This document shows positions 46,601 through 54,934 of a stretch of 64,000 nt of DNA, piece by piece. The notes beneath the pieces were generated by a model that saw nothing but the letters and a program-made list of their open reading frames with translations, did no database searches and was not told the origin of the DNA. Source of the stretch: JARRQJ01 sp963810615 (GTDB taxonomy: Bacteria > Pseudomonadota > Gammaproteobacteria > DRLM01). The stretch spans positions 62,001 to 126,000 of the forward strand of contig CAWEOA010000008.1 of assembly GCA_963810615.1 (NCBI GenBank), written 5' to 3'. How positions within the stretch are numbered: position 1 is the stretch's first letter; every line of letters starts with the position of its first letter. A program made the position numbers and the translations under genes.

Positions 46601-48095
46601 CTTCGATCTTAAGCAGGTGAACCCCAAGGCCCTGGTATCGGTCAAGCTGGTGGCCGAACCCGGAGTGGGGACCATCGCCGCCGGCGTGGCCAAGGCCTAT
46701 GCGGATTTGATCACCATCTCCGGTTACGACGGCGGCACCGGCGCCAGCCCGCTGACTTCGATTAAATATGCCGGCGGACCCTGGGAGCTGGGACTCACCG
46801 AGACCCATCAGACCCTGCGGCGCAATGATCTGCGCAACAAAGTGCGCCTGCAGACCGACGGAGGCTTGAAGACCGGCCTGGACGTGATCAAGGCCGCTAT
46901 CCTCGGCGCCGAGAGTTTCGGTTTCGGCACCGGACCGATGATCGCCCTGGGCTGTAAGTACCTGCGTATCTGTCACTTGAACAACTGCGCCACCGGCGTC
47001 GCCACTCAGGACGACAATCTGCGCAAGGCGCACTTTATCGGTCTGCCGGAGATGGTGATGAATTATTTCCGCTTCCTGGGCCGCGAGACCCGCGAGTGGC
47101 TGGCGGTGCTGGGGGTGCGCAGCATGGCGGAATTAATCGGCCGTACCGATTTGCTGGAGATCATGGAAGGGCAAACCGCCAAGCAGCGCCGCTTGGATCT
47201 GTCACCCATCCTTTCCGACGGCGGGGTGGCCAAGGACAAACCGCAGTACTGCACCGAACCGCGCAATGCGCCCTTCGACAAGGGTGAGTTGGCGGAGCAG
47301 ATGGTTGCCGACTGCCTGGATGCCATCGAGCATAAGCGGGGCGGGACCTTCGAGTATCAGGTGCGCAATGTGCACCGCTCCATCGGTGCGCGCCTGTCCG
47401 GTGAGATTGCCCGTCGGCACGGTGATAAGGGCATGGAAGACGCCCCCATCACGCTGCAATTGCAGGGCACGGCGGGACAAAGTTTCGGCGTATGGAACGC
47501 CGGCGGCTTGAATCTGATTTTGGAAGGCGATGCCAATGATTATGTCGGCAAGGGCATGGCCGGCGGCAAGATCGTGCTGTATCCGCCCAAGGGCAGTCAG
47601 TTCGACAGCCGCGAGACCACCATCATCGGCAATACCTGTTTGTACGGCGCCACCGGCGGCAAGCTGTTCGCCTCGGGGATGGCCGGTGAGCGTTTCGGCG
47701 TGCGTAACTCCGGCGCGCATGCGGTAGTGGAAGGCTGCGGTGATCACGGTTGCGAATACATGACCGGCGGGGTGCTGGTGGTGCTGGGCAGTACCGGCCT
47801 CAACTTCGGCGCGGGCATGACCGGTGGTTTCAGTTTCGTGCTGGATCTCGATAAGGGTTTCGTCGATCGTTATAACCACGAACTGGTGGACATACACCGC
47901 CTCACCACCGAGTCCATGGAGATGCATCGCAATTATCTGCGCGGCATGATCGAGGAATTCGTCGCCGAGACCGGCAGTGCCTGGGGCCGCGAGATCCTCG
48001 AGGACTTCGCCACGTATCTACCGCGTTTTTGGTTGGTCAAGCCCAAGGCCTTGGAGATCAATTCCTTGCTTGATGCCTTGCTCAATGCGGCATAA
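43635..48095 (+). CDS. gltB: Glutamate synthase (NADPH) large subunit
   Basis: The 1486-residue enzyme makes two glutamates from glutamine and 2-oxoglutarate. The class-II amidotransferase nucleophile is Cys20 in KDSCGFGLIA, exposed after propeptide removal. The synthase domain carries FMN-binding SSNSGEGGEDPAR-like segments (GRSNSGEGGEDPARYGTE) and the 3Fe-4S cysteines in CKYLRICHLNNCATGVAT. The C-terminal beta-helix (ANDYVGKGMAGGKIVLYPP ... GERFGVRNSGAHAVVEGCGDHGCEYMTGG) is intact. The start is GTG with GGCGAAG upstream. It is followed by gltD. Confidence 0.97.
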   Translation: MTTSNEFSGLYRPEFEKDSCGFGLIAHMDGKASHWLVQTAVNSLACLTHRGAVAADGKTGDGCGLLMKLPVSFLRRVATEAGLTLAERFAVGMVFLSREDSRADAARQCVNKELVGQGFHVAGWRVVPIDPSACGAEALKSLPTIEQVFVDVPASMDDATCERHLYIARRRAEKALASQDPTFYIPSLSCRVVSYKGLVMPANLPVFYRDLQDPDLESDLCVFHQRFSTNTWPEWRLAQPFRYLAHNGEINTVQGNRYWSVARGNKFQMPAIPDMNDIRPLVSMTGSDSSSLDNMLEALLAGGMDIFRAMRLLIPPAWNNVETMDPDLRAFYEYHSMHMEPWDGPAGIVLTDGRYAACVMDRNGLRPARYVVTKDRHITLASEIGVYGYKPEDVVAKGRLRPGEMIAADTLTGELLLPADIDKMLKSRQPYKQWLKQHYRALKTEKSINPVAQWDEERVAVYQKMFQVSFEERDQVLRVLAEAGQEAVGSMGDDTPMPVLSRRARSLYDYFRQQFAQVTNPPIDPLREQIVMSLETCFGRERNLFEETPLHASRLVTGSPVLSEDKYQKLLTLDGPDYSHARISLHYPPAMGLRAAIEAVCEQAEKAIRDGKVILILSDQNIEQDALPIHALLATGAVHHRLVGKGLRCDANIVVETATARDPHHFAALIGYGATAVYPYLAYQCLYDMVRNGEIKGRDPEQLAPAYRKGINKGLYKIMSKMGISTVASYRGAQLFEAVGLNYEVVDLCFTGTCSRIQGATFEDLESDQQQLAREAWLTRKTVQQGGLLKFIHGGEYHAYNPDVVTFLRRAVQTGEYADYKQYADQVNGRPVTTFRDLLKIREGIKPIAVDEVEAVEAILSRFDSAGMSLGALSPEAHEALATAMNRLGGRSNSGEGGEDPARYGTERMSKIKQVASGRFGVTPAYLINAEVLQIKIAQGAKPGEGGQLPGDKVNKLIARLRYARPGVALISPPPHHDIYSIEDLAQLIFDLKQVNPKALVSVKLVAEPGVGTIAAGVAKAYADLITISGYDGGTGASPLTSIKYAGGPWELGLTETHQTLRRNDLRNKVRLQTDGGLKTGLDVIKAAILGAESFGFGTGPMIALGCKYLRICHLNNCATGVATQDDNLRKAHFIGLPEMVMNYFRFLGRETREWLAVLGVRSMAELIGRTDLLEIMEGQTAKQRRLDLSPILSDGGVAKDKPQYCTEPRNAPFDKGELAEQMVADCLDAIEHKRGGTFEYQVRNVHRSIGARLSGEIARRHGDKGMEDAPITLQLQGTAGQSFGVWNAGGLNLILEGDANDYVGKGMAGGKIVLYPPKGSQFDSRETTIIGNTCLYGATGGKLFASGMAGERFGVRNSGAHAVVEGCGDHGCEYMTGGVLVVLGSTGLNFGAGMTGGFSFVLDLDKGFVDRYNHELVDIHRLTTESMEMHRNYLRGMIEEFVAETGSAWGREILEDFATYLPRFWLVKPKALEINSLLDALLNAA

Positions 48096-48142
48096 TGCGC
48101 CATGGTCCCCGACAGCCGGCACGTTCACAGGTTAGCAGTGCA

Positions 48143-49549
48143 ATGACAAAAAATTTCGAGTTTGTAGAGGTCCCGCGCCAAGATCCCGCCAAGACGGCGG
48201 CGGAAGTGCGTATCAAGGATTTTCGCGAGATCTACGGCCAGTTCGATCCCAAGCACGCCGTGTCGCAGGCCTCGCGCTGCCTGGGTTGCGGCAATCCATA
48301 TTGCGAATGGAAGTGCCCGGTGCACAACTATATCCCCAACTGGCTGAAGCTGGTGGAGGAAGGCAATATCTTCGAGGCCGCGGAGTTGTCGCATCGCACC
48401 AATTCGCTTCCCGAAATCTGCGGACGGGTGTGCCCCCAAGATCGCCTCTGCGAAGGGGCGTGTACCTTGAACGACGGCTTCGGCGCGGTGACCATCGGTT
48501 CCGTCGAAAAGTATATTACTGCCGAGGCGCTGAAGCGCGGCTGGCGGCCGGACATGTCCGGCGTCAAGCCCACCGGCAAGCGCGTCGCCGTCATCGGCGC
48601 GGGTCCGGCGGGCTTGGGTTGCGCGGATGTCCTGGTGCGTAACGGCGTCGAGCCGGTGGTGTATGACCGTTATGCCGAGGTCGGCGGCCTGCTTACCTTC
48701 GGCATCCCCGAGTTCAAGCTGGAAAAGGAAGTGGTACGTACCCGCCGCAAGCTGATGGAAGAGATGGGTGTGAAGTTCGTGCTCAACACCGAGATCGGTA
48801 AAGATCTGCCGTTTCAGCGCTTGCTCGACGAGTACGACGCGGTGTTTCTCGGCATGGGGACCTACACCTACATGAAGGGCGGTTTCCCCGGTGAAAAGCT
48901 GCCTGGCGTCTATGAGTCCTTGCCGTTTTTGATCTCCAACATCAAACGTCTGCTCGGCATGGCGGAAAATCCCGCCGACTTCATCGACATGAAAGACCAG
49001 CGGGTGGTGGTGCTGGGCGGCGGCGATACCGCCATGGACTGCAATCGCACTTCCATACGCCAGGGCGCGGAGAGCGTGAGCTGCGCCTATCGCCGCGACG
49101 AGGCCAATATGCCCGGTTCCAAGCGTGAAGTGGCCAACGCCAAGGAAGAAGGCGTGGAGTTTTTATGGAACCGCCAGCCGGTGGAGATCGTCGGCGACGA
49201 CAAGGTAGAAGGTGTGAAGGTGGTTACCACCGAGCTGGGTGCGCCCGATGCCCGCGGCCGGCGTACGCCGCAAGTGGTGTCCGGTTCCGAAGAGATCATT
49301 CCCGCCGATCGGGTGATCGTCGCCTTCGGTTTTCAACCCAATCCCGCACCGTGGTTCAGCCAATTCGATATCGGCTGTGACGAACGCGGCCGGGTGAAGG
49401 CGCCCGCCCTGGGTCAGTACAAACACCAAACCACCAATCCCAAGGTATTCGCCGGCGGCGATATGGTGCGCGGTTCCGATCTGGTGGTCACCGCTGTCTT
49501 CGAGGGGCGTACCGCCGCCGAGGGGATCCTGGACTATCTGGGGATTTGA
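48143..49549 (+). CDS. gltD: Glutamate synthase (NADPH) small subunit
   Basis: The 468-residue FAD/4Fe-4S subunit passes electrons from NADPH to GltB. The N-terminal cysteine clusters CLGCGNPYCEWKCPVHN and CGRVCPQDRLCEGAC hold two 4Fe-4S centres. FAD binding is in AVIGAGPAGLGCADVL, and NADPH binding in VVVLGGGDTAMDCNRTSIRQGA. ATG at 48143 (MTKNFEFVEVPRQDP) aligns with family starts; a start overlapping the gltB stop at 48095 would add 16 unrelated residues. gltB and gltD are clearly one operon. Confidence 0.96.
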   Translation: MTKNFEFVEVPRQDPAKTAAEVRIKDFREIYGQFDPKHAVSQASRCLGCGNPYCEWKCPVHNYIPNWLKLVEEGNIFEAAELSHRTNSLPEICGRVCPQDRLCEGACTLNDGFGAVTIGSVEKYITAEALKRGWRPDMSGVKPTGKRVAVIGAGPAGLGCADVLVRNGVEPVVYDRYAEVGGLLTFGIPEFKLEKEVVRTRRKLMEEMGVKFVLNTEIGKDLPFQRLLDEYDAVFLGMGTYTYMKGGFPGEKLPGVYESLPFLISNIKRLLGMAENPADFIDMKDQRVVVLGGGDTAMDCNRTSIRQGAESVSCAYRRDEANMPGSKREVANAKEEGVEFLWNRQPVEIVGDDKVEGVKVVTTELGAPDARGRRTPQVVSGSEEIIPADRVIVAFGFQPNPAPWFSQFDIGCDERGRVKAPALGQYKHQTTNPKVFAGGDMVRGSDLVVTAVFEGRTAAEGILDYLGI

Positions 49550-49660
49550 TTCAGCGGTGGATAATTGCGCAGAGCGCGGAGGACGCGAAGAGTTTATAGA
49601 TGCTTCGTTTTCCCTTGCTCCGCGGATGACTGATTTTTTGCATTAGGGCGGGATTAATTA

Positions 49661-50725
49661 ATGGCAATGCTTCACAACGACCGTTTTCTCCGAGCCCTGC
49701 TCCGCGAGCCTGTGGATCGCACCCCCGTTTGGATCATGCGCCAGGCGGGACGCTATCTGCCCGAGTACCGCGCTACCCGCGAGCGGGCCGGTTCATTCAT
49801 GAATCTCTGTACCAATCCGGACTTGGCCTGCGAAGTGACCTTGCAGCCGCTGGCGCGCTTCGATCTCGATGCGGCGATTCTATTTTCCGATATTTTGACT
49901 ATCCCCGACGCCATGGGTTTGGGCTTGAGCTTCGCCAAAGGGGAAGGTCCGCAGTTCGCCCGCCCGGTACGCAATGCCGCCGATGTGGACAGAATCGGCG
50001 TGCCCGATCCCGAAGGTGAGCTGCGCTATGTCATGGACGCAGTGCGGGTGATCCGCCGCGAACTCAACGGCCGGGTGCCCTTGATCGGTTTTTCCGGCAG
50101 CCCGTGGACATTGGCCACCTATATGGTGGAAGGCAGCGGCAGCAAAGAATATGCGCATGTCAAAGGTATGTTGTTCGATCGCCCCGAATTGCTGCATAAA
50201 TTACTGGATACCGTGGCGCGTTCGGTCACCACTTATCTCAATGCGCAGATTGCCGCCGGCGTCCAGGCGGTGATGGTGTTCGATACCTGGGGCGGCGTAT
50301 TGAGTCCGCGAGACTATATCGATTTTTCCCTGCGTTACATGGCGCAGATTGTCGATGGCCTGATACGCGAAAACGAGGGTCGTCGTGTACCGGTGATTCT
50401 GTTTACCAAGGGCGGCGGCGCCTGGCTGGAGTCCATGACCGAGACCGGTTGCGATGGCTTAGGCGTGGATTGGACCATCGATATCGGTGCGGCGCGGCAG
50501 CGGGTCGGTGATCGTGTGGCCTTGCAGGGAAATATGGATCCCTGCGTGCTGTACGCCGCGCCGCAGCGTATCCGCCAAGAAGTCGCGACGATCTTGAGTG
50601 CCTTCGGTCGCGGTTCGGGTCACGTGTTCAACCTCGGGCATGGGATACACCAGCATGTGAATCCCGAACATGTGCAGGTTCTGGTGGACGCCGTGCATGA
50701 GCTCAGCGTTCCGTATCATCAATGA
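49661..50725 (+). CDS. hemE: Uroporphyrinogen decarboxylase
   Basis: The 354-residue TIM-barrel enzyme decarboxylates uroporphyrinogen III to coproporphyrinogen III. It shows TPVWIMRQAGRYLPEYR near the N-terminus, the catalytic Asp in AAILFSDILTIPDAMGLGL, GFSGSPWTLATYMVEG, and NLGHGIHQHVNPEHVQVLV at the end. It lies 111 bases behind gltD. The gap holds a short GC-rich intergenic sequence and no clear terminator, so partial cotranscription is possible. Confidence 0.97.
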   Translation: MAMLHNDRFLRALLREPVDRTPVWIMRQAGRYLPEYRATRERAGSFMNLCTNPDLACEVTLQPLARFDLDAAILFSDILTIPDAMGLGLSFAKGEGPQFARPVRNAADVDRIGVPDPEGELRYVMDAVRVIRRELNGRVPLIGFSGSPWTLATYMVEGSGSKEYAHVKGMLFDRPELLHKLLDTVARSVTTYLNAQIAAGVQAVMVFDTWGGVLSPRDYIDFSLRYMAQIVDGLIRENEGRRVPVILFTKGGGAWLESMTETGCDGLGVDWTIDIGAARQRVGDRVALQGNMDPCVLYAAPQRIRQEVATILSAFGRGSGHVFNLGHGIHQHVNPEHVQVLVDAVHELSVPYHQ

Positions 50726-50730
50726 TAGAG

Positions 50731-50769
50731 CCGTCAGCGATCGACAAGATTTATCTTGTGAGCTGACCG
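50731..50769. repeat. Two-part hairpin downstream of hemE
   Basis: GTCAGC (50733) pairs with GCTGAC (50762-50767), and inside it ACAAGAT pairs with ATCTTGT around TT. No T-run follows, so it could be an mRNA 3'-end stabilising or processing hairpin or a weak terminator. Confidence 0.5.
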
Positions 50770-50791
50770 CCAATAGCCGAGAGCTTAATTT

Positions 50792-51655
50792 ATGATTCCT
50801 CACTTCGAACCATTGCGGAACATGGACGCTTTCAGCGAGGAGATGTTCAATCGCATCATCGCCTTTCAGGAAAGGCAGCATCCCGCTTGGAACGCCGCCC
50901 TCCCCTTCGCGGAACGAATAAAAGGATTGCCGCTGCATTATCTGGTGTTCAGCAATCCCGATCGTGATCCGGCCAAGATGGGGCCGACCGTGTCGCATAT
51001 TATCCCGCTGCGCGATGAAATGCGGCGCATCGCCGCCTATGCCCGCCAGGTGGCGAAGGCCCCGGTGATTTGCGATCTGCATGCCGGAAACGGCTTCGTC
51101 GGCAGTTTGCTGGCGCGTGAAGACCTAAAGGTGATCGGTCTGCGCGAACCCGATGCCAAACCCAATCAGATAAAAGATTTCTACGACCATGACGGCTATG
51201 AATTGCGAGAGCAGTCCGTCGATGCGATCGACTTTCCATTCGACGTGGCCTTTTCCTGTTGGATGCCGGCGGGCGAGAATTACACGCCGCAGATCCTCAA
51301 GCACAATCCTAAACTCATCGTGTTCATTCACACCAAGCACATCCGGGAAGAAACCGGGGAGCCGCAGACCGGCATGCCCGAGGCCTTCACCGATCTCCCC
51401 GCGCGATATCAATTGATACACGAATGGGGAATGACCCGCCCCAAGGATTTGTTTTACGACGTATGGCCGGACCTCACGCCCAGCATTGAGGAGACGCGTT
51501 ACGTCAAGGTGTACGCCGATCAGGACTATCAGCACATTGAAGTGGCCGACGATCAGCCGTCGGCCGATCCCTATGATTGGGAGCAGGAGTTGGAAATGGC
51601 CTTGCTTGCGCGTCAAGCCATGGAGCATTTACGGGCGCAAGGACTGTCCAACTAA
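50792..51655 (+). CDS. Conserved hypothetical protein with a degenerate methyltransferase-like core
   Basis: The 287-residue soluble protein contains APVICDLHAGNGFVGSLLARED, which resembles SAM-binding motif I (DxGxGNG) but with His-Ala in place of the first Gly region. It continues LKVIGLREPDA where a motif II acidic residue is expected, and FSCWMPAGENYTPQIL where motif IV would lie. The resemblance to class I methyltransferases is moderate, and the enzyme may be inactive or bind something else. The N-terminal ~80 residues are helical (MDAFSEEMFNRIIAFQERQ). It lies between hemE and a Nudix gene without clear operon links. Confidence 0.6.
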   Translation: MIPHFEPLRNMDAFSEEMFNRIIAFQERQHPAWNAALPFAERIKGLPLHYLVFSNPDRDPAKMGPTVSHIIPLRDEMRRIAAYARQVAKAPVICDLHAGNGFVGSLLAREDLKVIGLREPDAKPNQIKDFYDHDGYELREQSVDAIDFPFDVAFSCWMPAGENYTPQILKHNPKLIVFIHTKHIREETGEPQTGMPEAFTDLPARYQLIHEWGMTRPKDLFYDVWPDLTPSIEETRYVKVYADQDYQHIEVADDQPSADPYDWEQELEMALLARQAMEHLRAQGLSN

Positions 51656-51734
51656 ATACTCGCCGCTGCGACGGGTAAGGTGCTGCATGTAACGTTTATG
51701 ATTTTGATTGGTTCTTTACTATAGAGGGTAAAGA

Positions 51735-52163
51735 GTGCCAAAGATCTTATCCGCCGGAGTAGTGGTAACTCGGGGCGAGGGAGCGCAACGTCGCTATCTG
51801 TTGTTGCGCGCCTATCGTAACTGGGATTTCCCCAAAGGCGTGGTGGAAGCGGGTGAAGTCCCGCTTCAGGCGGCGATTCGCGAGGTTGAGGAAGAGTCTT
51901 CGATTACCGATCTTGCCTTCAACTGGGGGTACGATTACCGCGAGACCCCACCCTACGCGCGGGGAAAGGTCGCCCGCTACTATGTTGCCGAGACTAACCG
52001 GCTGGAGATCCATCTCCCCGTCAACCCTGAGCTGGGCCGACCCGAGCACGATGAATTTCTGTGGGTGGATTATACCGTCGCGCAGAGGCTGTTGCCGCCG
52101 CGCTTGCAATCCATCTTGGATTGGGCCGTTAAGCTTATTGCGCCCGGCAGTGACACCACATGA
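51735..52163 (+). CDS. Nudix hydrolase, Ap4A-hydrolase-like
   Basis: The 142-residue protein has a clear Nudix box, GVVEAGEVPLQAAIREVEEESSI, with the G-x5-E-x7-REVxEE order intact. Upstream LRAYRNWDFPKGV is characteristic of the Ap4A-hydrolase (bis(5'-nucleosyl)-tetraphosphatase) type. The start is GTG with GAGGGTAAAGA before it. The substrate is not certain from the box alone. Confidence 0.88.
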   Translation: MPKILSAGVVVTRGEGAQRRYLLLRAYRNWDFPKGVVEAGEVPLQAAIREVEEESSITDLAFNWGYDYRETPPYARGKVARYYVAETNRLEIHLPVNPELGRPEHDEFLWVDYTVAQRLLPPRLQSILDWAVKLIAPGSDTT

Positions 52164-52209
52164 AGGAAATTACTAACTGAACGTGCCGCGCAGAAGGCCG
52201 GTGCGAGAC

Positions 52210-52551
52210 TTAAGGTTTATCCTTCTTGGTGGTAAAGATGGGTGATGGGAAGGGCGTAATATTATCCCCCTTCTCAGATACGGCGACGATTTTGTTGATA
52301 CCTTCCTTTTCGACTTCATCGATGCGCACGACCGCCTGCATGGGAATATAAGTGCGCTTCACGTCTGCGAACTCCGCCTTGAGGCGCTCCTCCGAAGGGT
52401 CCACCAGCACGCCGGAGCCGGTCCCGAACAGCAATCCCTCCACCTCGATGAATCCCAGCAGGTTGCTGGGACTGACTCGTTTGGCGTGCATTTCGTAGAT
52501 CTTGCCTTGGTTGTGAAACACGATCTTATAGATTTGTTTGCTGCGCGCCAT
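52210..52551 (-). CDS. DUF1820 family protein
   Basis: The 113-residue soluble protein opens SKQIYKIVFHNQGKIYEMHAK and continues VSPSNLLGFIEVEGLLFG, the conserved pattern of DUF1820, widespread in gamma- and betaproteobacteria and of unknown function. It lies eight bases behind the fructosamine-kinase-like gene on the minus strand and is probably cotranscribed with it. Confidence 0.85.
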   Translation of the reverse strand: MARSKQIYKIVFHNQGKIYEMHAKRVSPSNLLGFIEVEGLLFGTGSGVLVDPSEERLKAEFADVKRTYIPMQAVVRIDEVEKEGINKIVAVSEKGDNITPFPSPIFTTKKDKP

Positions 52552-52559
52552 AATGATCC

Positions 52560-53444
52560 TTATGTAACTTCGCCTATCAGGGTGTCCATCATGTGCTCGG
52601 CCTGAGCCGCATATCCCCCGCCGAAGAGATTCAGATGATTGAGTATATGATAGAGGTTATAGAGCGTTTTGCGTAGCCGATAGCCCTGATCCAAAGGATA
52701 GTGTTCGCCATAGGCCGCGTAAAATTGCCGCGGGTACCCGCCGAACAATTCCGTCATGGCGAGATCGGTCTCGCGGTCGCCGTAATAACTGGCGGGATCG
52801 AAAATCACCGGTTGATGGTCGCGCAGCGTAGCATGATTGCCGGACCACAGATCACCGTGGAGTAAAGAGGGTGGAGGCTCATGGTCGGCAAGGATCAGTT
52901 CCATGGCGTTCAAGAGGCGTTCGCCTTTGCGTTGCAAGCTTCCGCCGAACCCCTGGCGTGCCGCAAGCCGCAGTTGGTAATTCAGTCGCTGCTCGCGCCA
53001 GAAATGTAGCCAATCGTTGCTGATGGTGTTGATCTGGGGCGTAGAGCCGATGGTATTGGCGCGGTGCCAGCCGTAGTGTTCAGCGGTGTGACGGTGGAGT
53101 TGCGCCAGCTGCGTGCCGAGCAAGACCGCGCTGGATTCACTCGCCGGGCCGAATTCCAGGCATTCCTGAACCAAATAGGCGGATTCTCCCGCCGTACCCC
53201 AGCAAACCGGCGTCGGCACCCGCACCGTGGCCGTGGCTTGCAGGGCCTGCAATGCCCCCGCCTCGGCGGCGAACATCTCCACTGCGTTCGCGTCATTGAG
53301 CTTGATAAAGAAGCGCCGCGTACCGTCTTCAATACGGTACGCCTGGTTGATACACCCCCCGCTTACCGCCTGATGTTCAGCGACGCTAAAGGGTTCGGCA
53401 GTGGCGGATGAGATCGCCTTGGCAATTTCCGACCAGTTGGGCAT
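52560..53444 (-). CDS. Fructosamine kinase family protein
   Basis: The 294-residue aminoglycoside-phosphotransferase-fold protein resembles E. coli YniA. It has the catalytic loop LLHGDLWSGNHAT and the metal-binding FDPASYYGDRETDLAMTELFGG. The N-terminal QAVSGGCINQAYRIE and FIKLND (ATP-site Lys) are in place. Bacterial members phosphorylate ketosamines or related protein-bound sugars to allow their removal. It is the first gene of a pair with the DUF1820 gene. Confidence 0.9.
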   Translation of the reverse strand: MPNWSEIAKAISSATAEPFSVAEHQAVSGGCINQAYRIEDGTRRFFIKLNDANAVEMFAAEAGALQALQATATVRVPTPVCWGTAGESAYLVQECLEFGPASESSAVLLGTQLAQLHRHTAEHYGWHRANTIGSTPQINTISNDWLHFWREQRLNYQLRLAARQGFGGSLQRKGERLLNAMELILADHEPPPSLLHGDLWSGNHATLRDHQPVIFDPASYYGDRETDLAMTELFGGYPRQFYAAYGEHYPLDQGYRLRKTLYNLYHILNHLNLFGGGYAAQAEHMMDTLIGEVT

Positions 53445-53528
53445 GTACGCGGCAATGAGCTAATTGTCAGGGAATACTATTTTAACGGGAAAGCCGGCAA
53501 TGCGTCGCCTCTTGCACGGCAAAGTGGT

Positions 53529-54182
53529 TTATCCGCAAGGGAGTGGAACCGTGTCGATCTCCCTGACCCGAAACCATCCGGCGATGCTGCTGCGATCATG
53601 GCGGGTGACGGCGACTTGATGAGGAATGTCCTCGCTGATAAAACACACCAAGGTCCCGCCCAGCGGCGGGACTTCGGCGATAATACGCTCTTCCTGATAG
53701 ATCAGGAGTTCACCGCCGTCGCCACTCCGCCAGCAGGGATTGAGGTAGGTCACGATCGAAACCCGCCTGAGGTTATCGTTCCGAAAGCTGTCGAGATGTT
53801 TCTGGTAGCCGGCGCCGGGCGGGTAGTAGGCAAAGTGTGCCTCCAGCTCGGTGAGTCCAAGGAACAGCCGCCGATTGAACGCCAGCCGCAGTTTCTCCAT
53901 TTCATCAAGATAGGCGCGCTGGGCGGCGTTTCCTCCGTTTAGCCAAAGTATGGAATCGCCGCGGATATCTTGCACCCGCGTACGTCGCGGACCTTTGCCG
54001 ATATGGGCGGCATGGAGATGATTTTCATTTAAGTGATGATGCAGCGCTCGATAAAGATCGGTGATCAATTCATTTGAAAAGTAGTTCGGAAATACGCTGA
54101 AACGATCTTTGATGAGACCGTCGATGATCTGTTGCTGTCTTGCGAGTACGCAGAGCTCAGTGGAGATGTGGGGGCTACCCAT
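53529..54182 (-). CDS. 2-oxoglutarate/Fe(II)-dependent oxygenase, prolyl-hydroxylase-like
   Basis: The 217-residue protein belongs to the P4Hc/SM-20 type. The iron ligands are His and Asp in QKHLDSFRND and the distal His in DIPHQVAVTRHDR, with the 2OG-binding Arg in RSSIAGWFRVR. FAYYPPGAGYQKHLD is the usual lead-in. Bacterial relatives hydroxylate proteins such as EF-Tu, but the target here is unknown. Monocistronic. Confidence 0.88.
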   Translation of the reverse strand: MGSPHISTELCVLARQQQIIDGLIKDRFSVFPNYFSNELITDLYRALHHHLNENHLHAAHIGKGPRRTRVQDIRGDSILWLNGGNAAQRAYLDEMEKLRLAFNRRLFLGLTELEAHFAYYPPGAGYQKHLDSFRNDNLRRVSIVTYLNPCWRSGDGGELLIYQEERIIAEVPPLGGTLVCFISEDIPHQVAVTRHDRSSIAGWFRVREIDTVPLPCG

Positions 54183-54307
54183 ACAGGCTGCCGAAACGTC
54201 ACCGGTCGTGACGAGGCGATTATGGCATCAATCCCGCTAAAAAAGGCGGGTTCTCCATTTGCCGGATTAAATTAATTTAAGAGTGTGCCGACGGCCTTGC
54301 CGCCATC

Positions 54308-54736
54308 TCAGCCGAAGATCAAAAATCCGATGCCGATGACCGTTACCACGATGCCCAAGATGAAGATAAACCAATCATCGCGTGCCAGACCGGGTTCCAG
54401 GGTGGGCTGGCCGGGTTGGGCGGGATTGTAATACACCCGGACCTTGGCGCCTTGCGGGTATTTGTTGACATAGCTCGTGCTCAAAGCAGGCGATGGGTTG
54501 GTGCCACTGGGAAATTTCAGATCGCATTCATAGCGTTGTCCGGATACGGTGTAACTGAATACGATGTGGGGAAAGAGATCATCGCCGTCCGCTGACGGTT
54601 GCGATTTTTCGATGACGCCTTCCACGGAGGGCCATTTTAAGGTGCGCTTGCCGCGAACAATGACCGTCCATCCCCAAATAGTCGTGCCCAACCCGCCGGC
54701 GATGAACAGAATAAGAATGATGATATAGGGATTCAA
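54308..54736 (-). CDS. DUF3592 membrane protein
   Basis: The 142-residue protein has one hydrophobic segment at each end (IIILILFIAGGLGTTIWGW and FIFILGIVVTVIGIGFLIF). A beta-rich middle resembles DUF3592, with KWPSVEGVIEKS, the GQRYECDLKFPSG strand and the YPQGAKVRVYYNPAQPGQPTLEPG motif. Function unknown. Not obviously linked to its neighbours. Confidence 0.85.
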   Translation of the reverse strand: MNPYIIILILFIAGGLGTTIWGWTVIVRGKRTLKWPSVEGVIEKSQPSADGDDLFPHIVFSYTVSGQRYECDLKFPSGTNPSPALSTSYVNKYPQGAKVRVYYNPAQPGQPTLEPGLARDDWFIFILGIVVTVIGIGFLIFG

Positions 54737-54888
54737 GCTCGATACCCCCGCTACTTGAAGACCGTTACGCTACGATCCGTTTTGGCACCCAGGAAAATCT
54801 AAGGCGCCGATATTGTCCATTAAACCACAAGCGCTGCAAAGCATTCCGCTGGTTGCGCAAATGAGTGATGGTGAGGGGAAAGAAGTTG

Positions 54889-54913
54889 GCGGCGCCCGGA
54901 GTCGGGGCGCCGC
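54889..54913 (-). terminator. Possible terminator of the transaldolase gene
   Basis: GCGGCGCCC and GGGCGCCGC form a perfect 9-bp GC-rich stem 22 bases past the tal stop. On the minus strand it is followed only by a mixed T/C stretch, so it is a weak intrinsic terminator at best. Confidence 0.4.
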
Positions 54914-54934
54914 ACGTCAGGTCAGGATGTGCAA

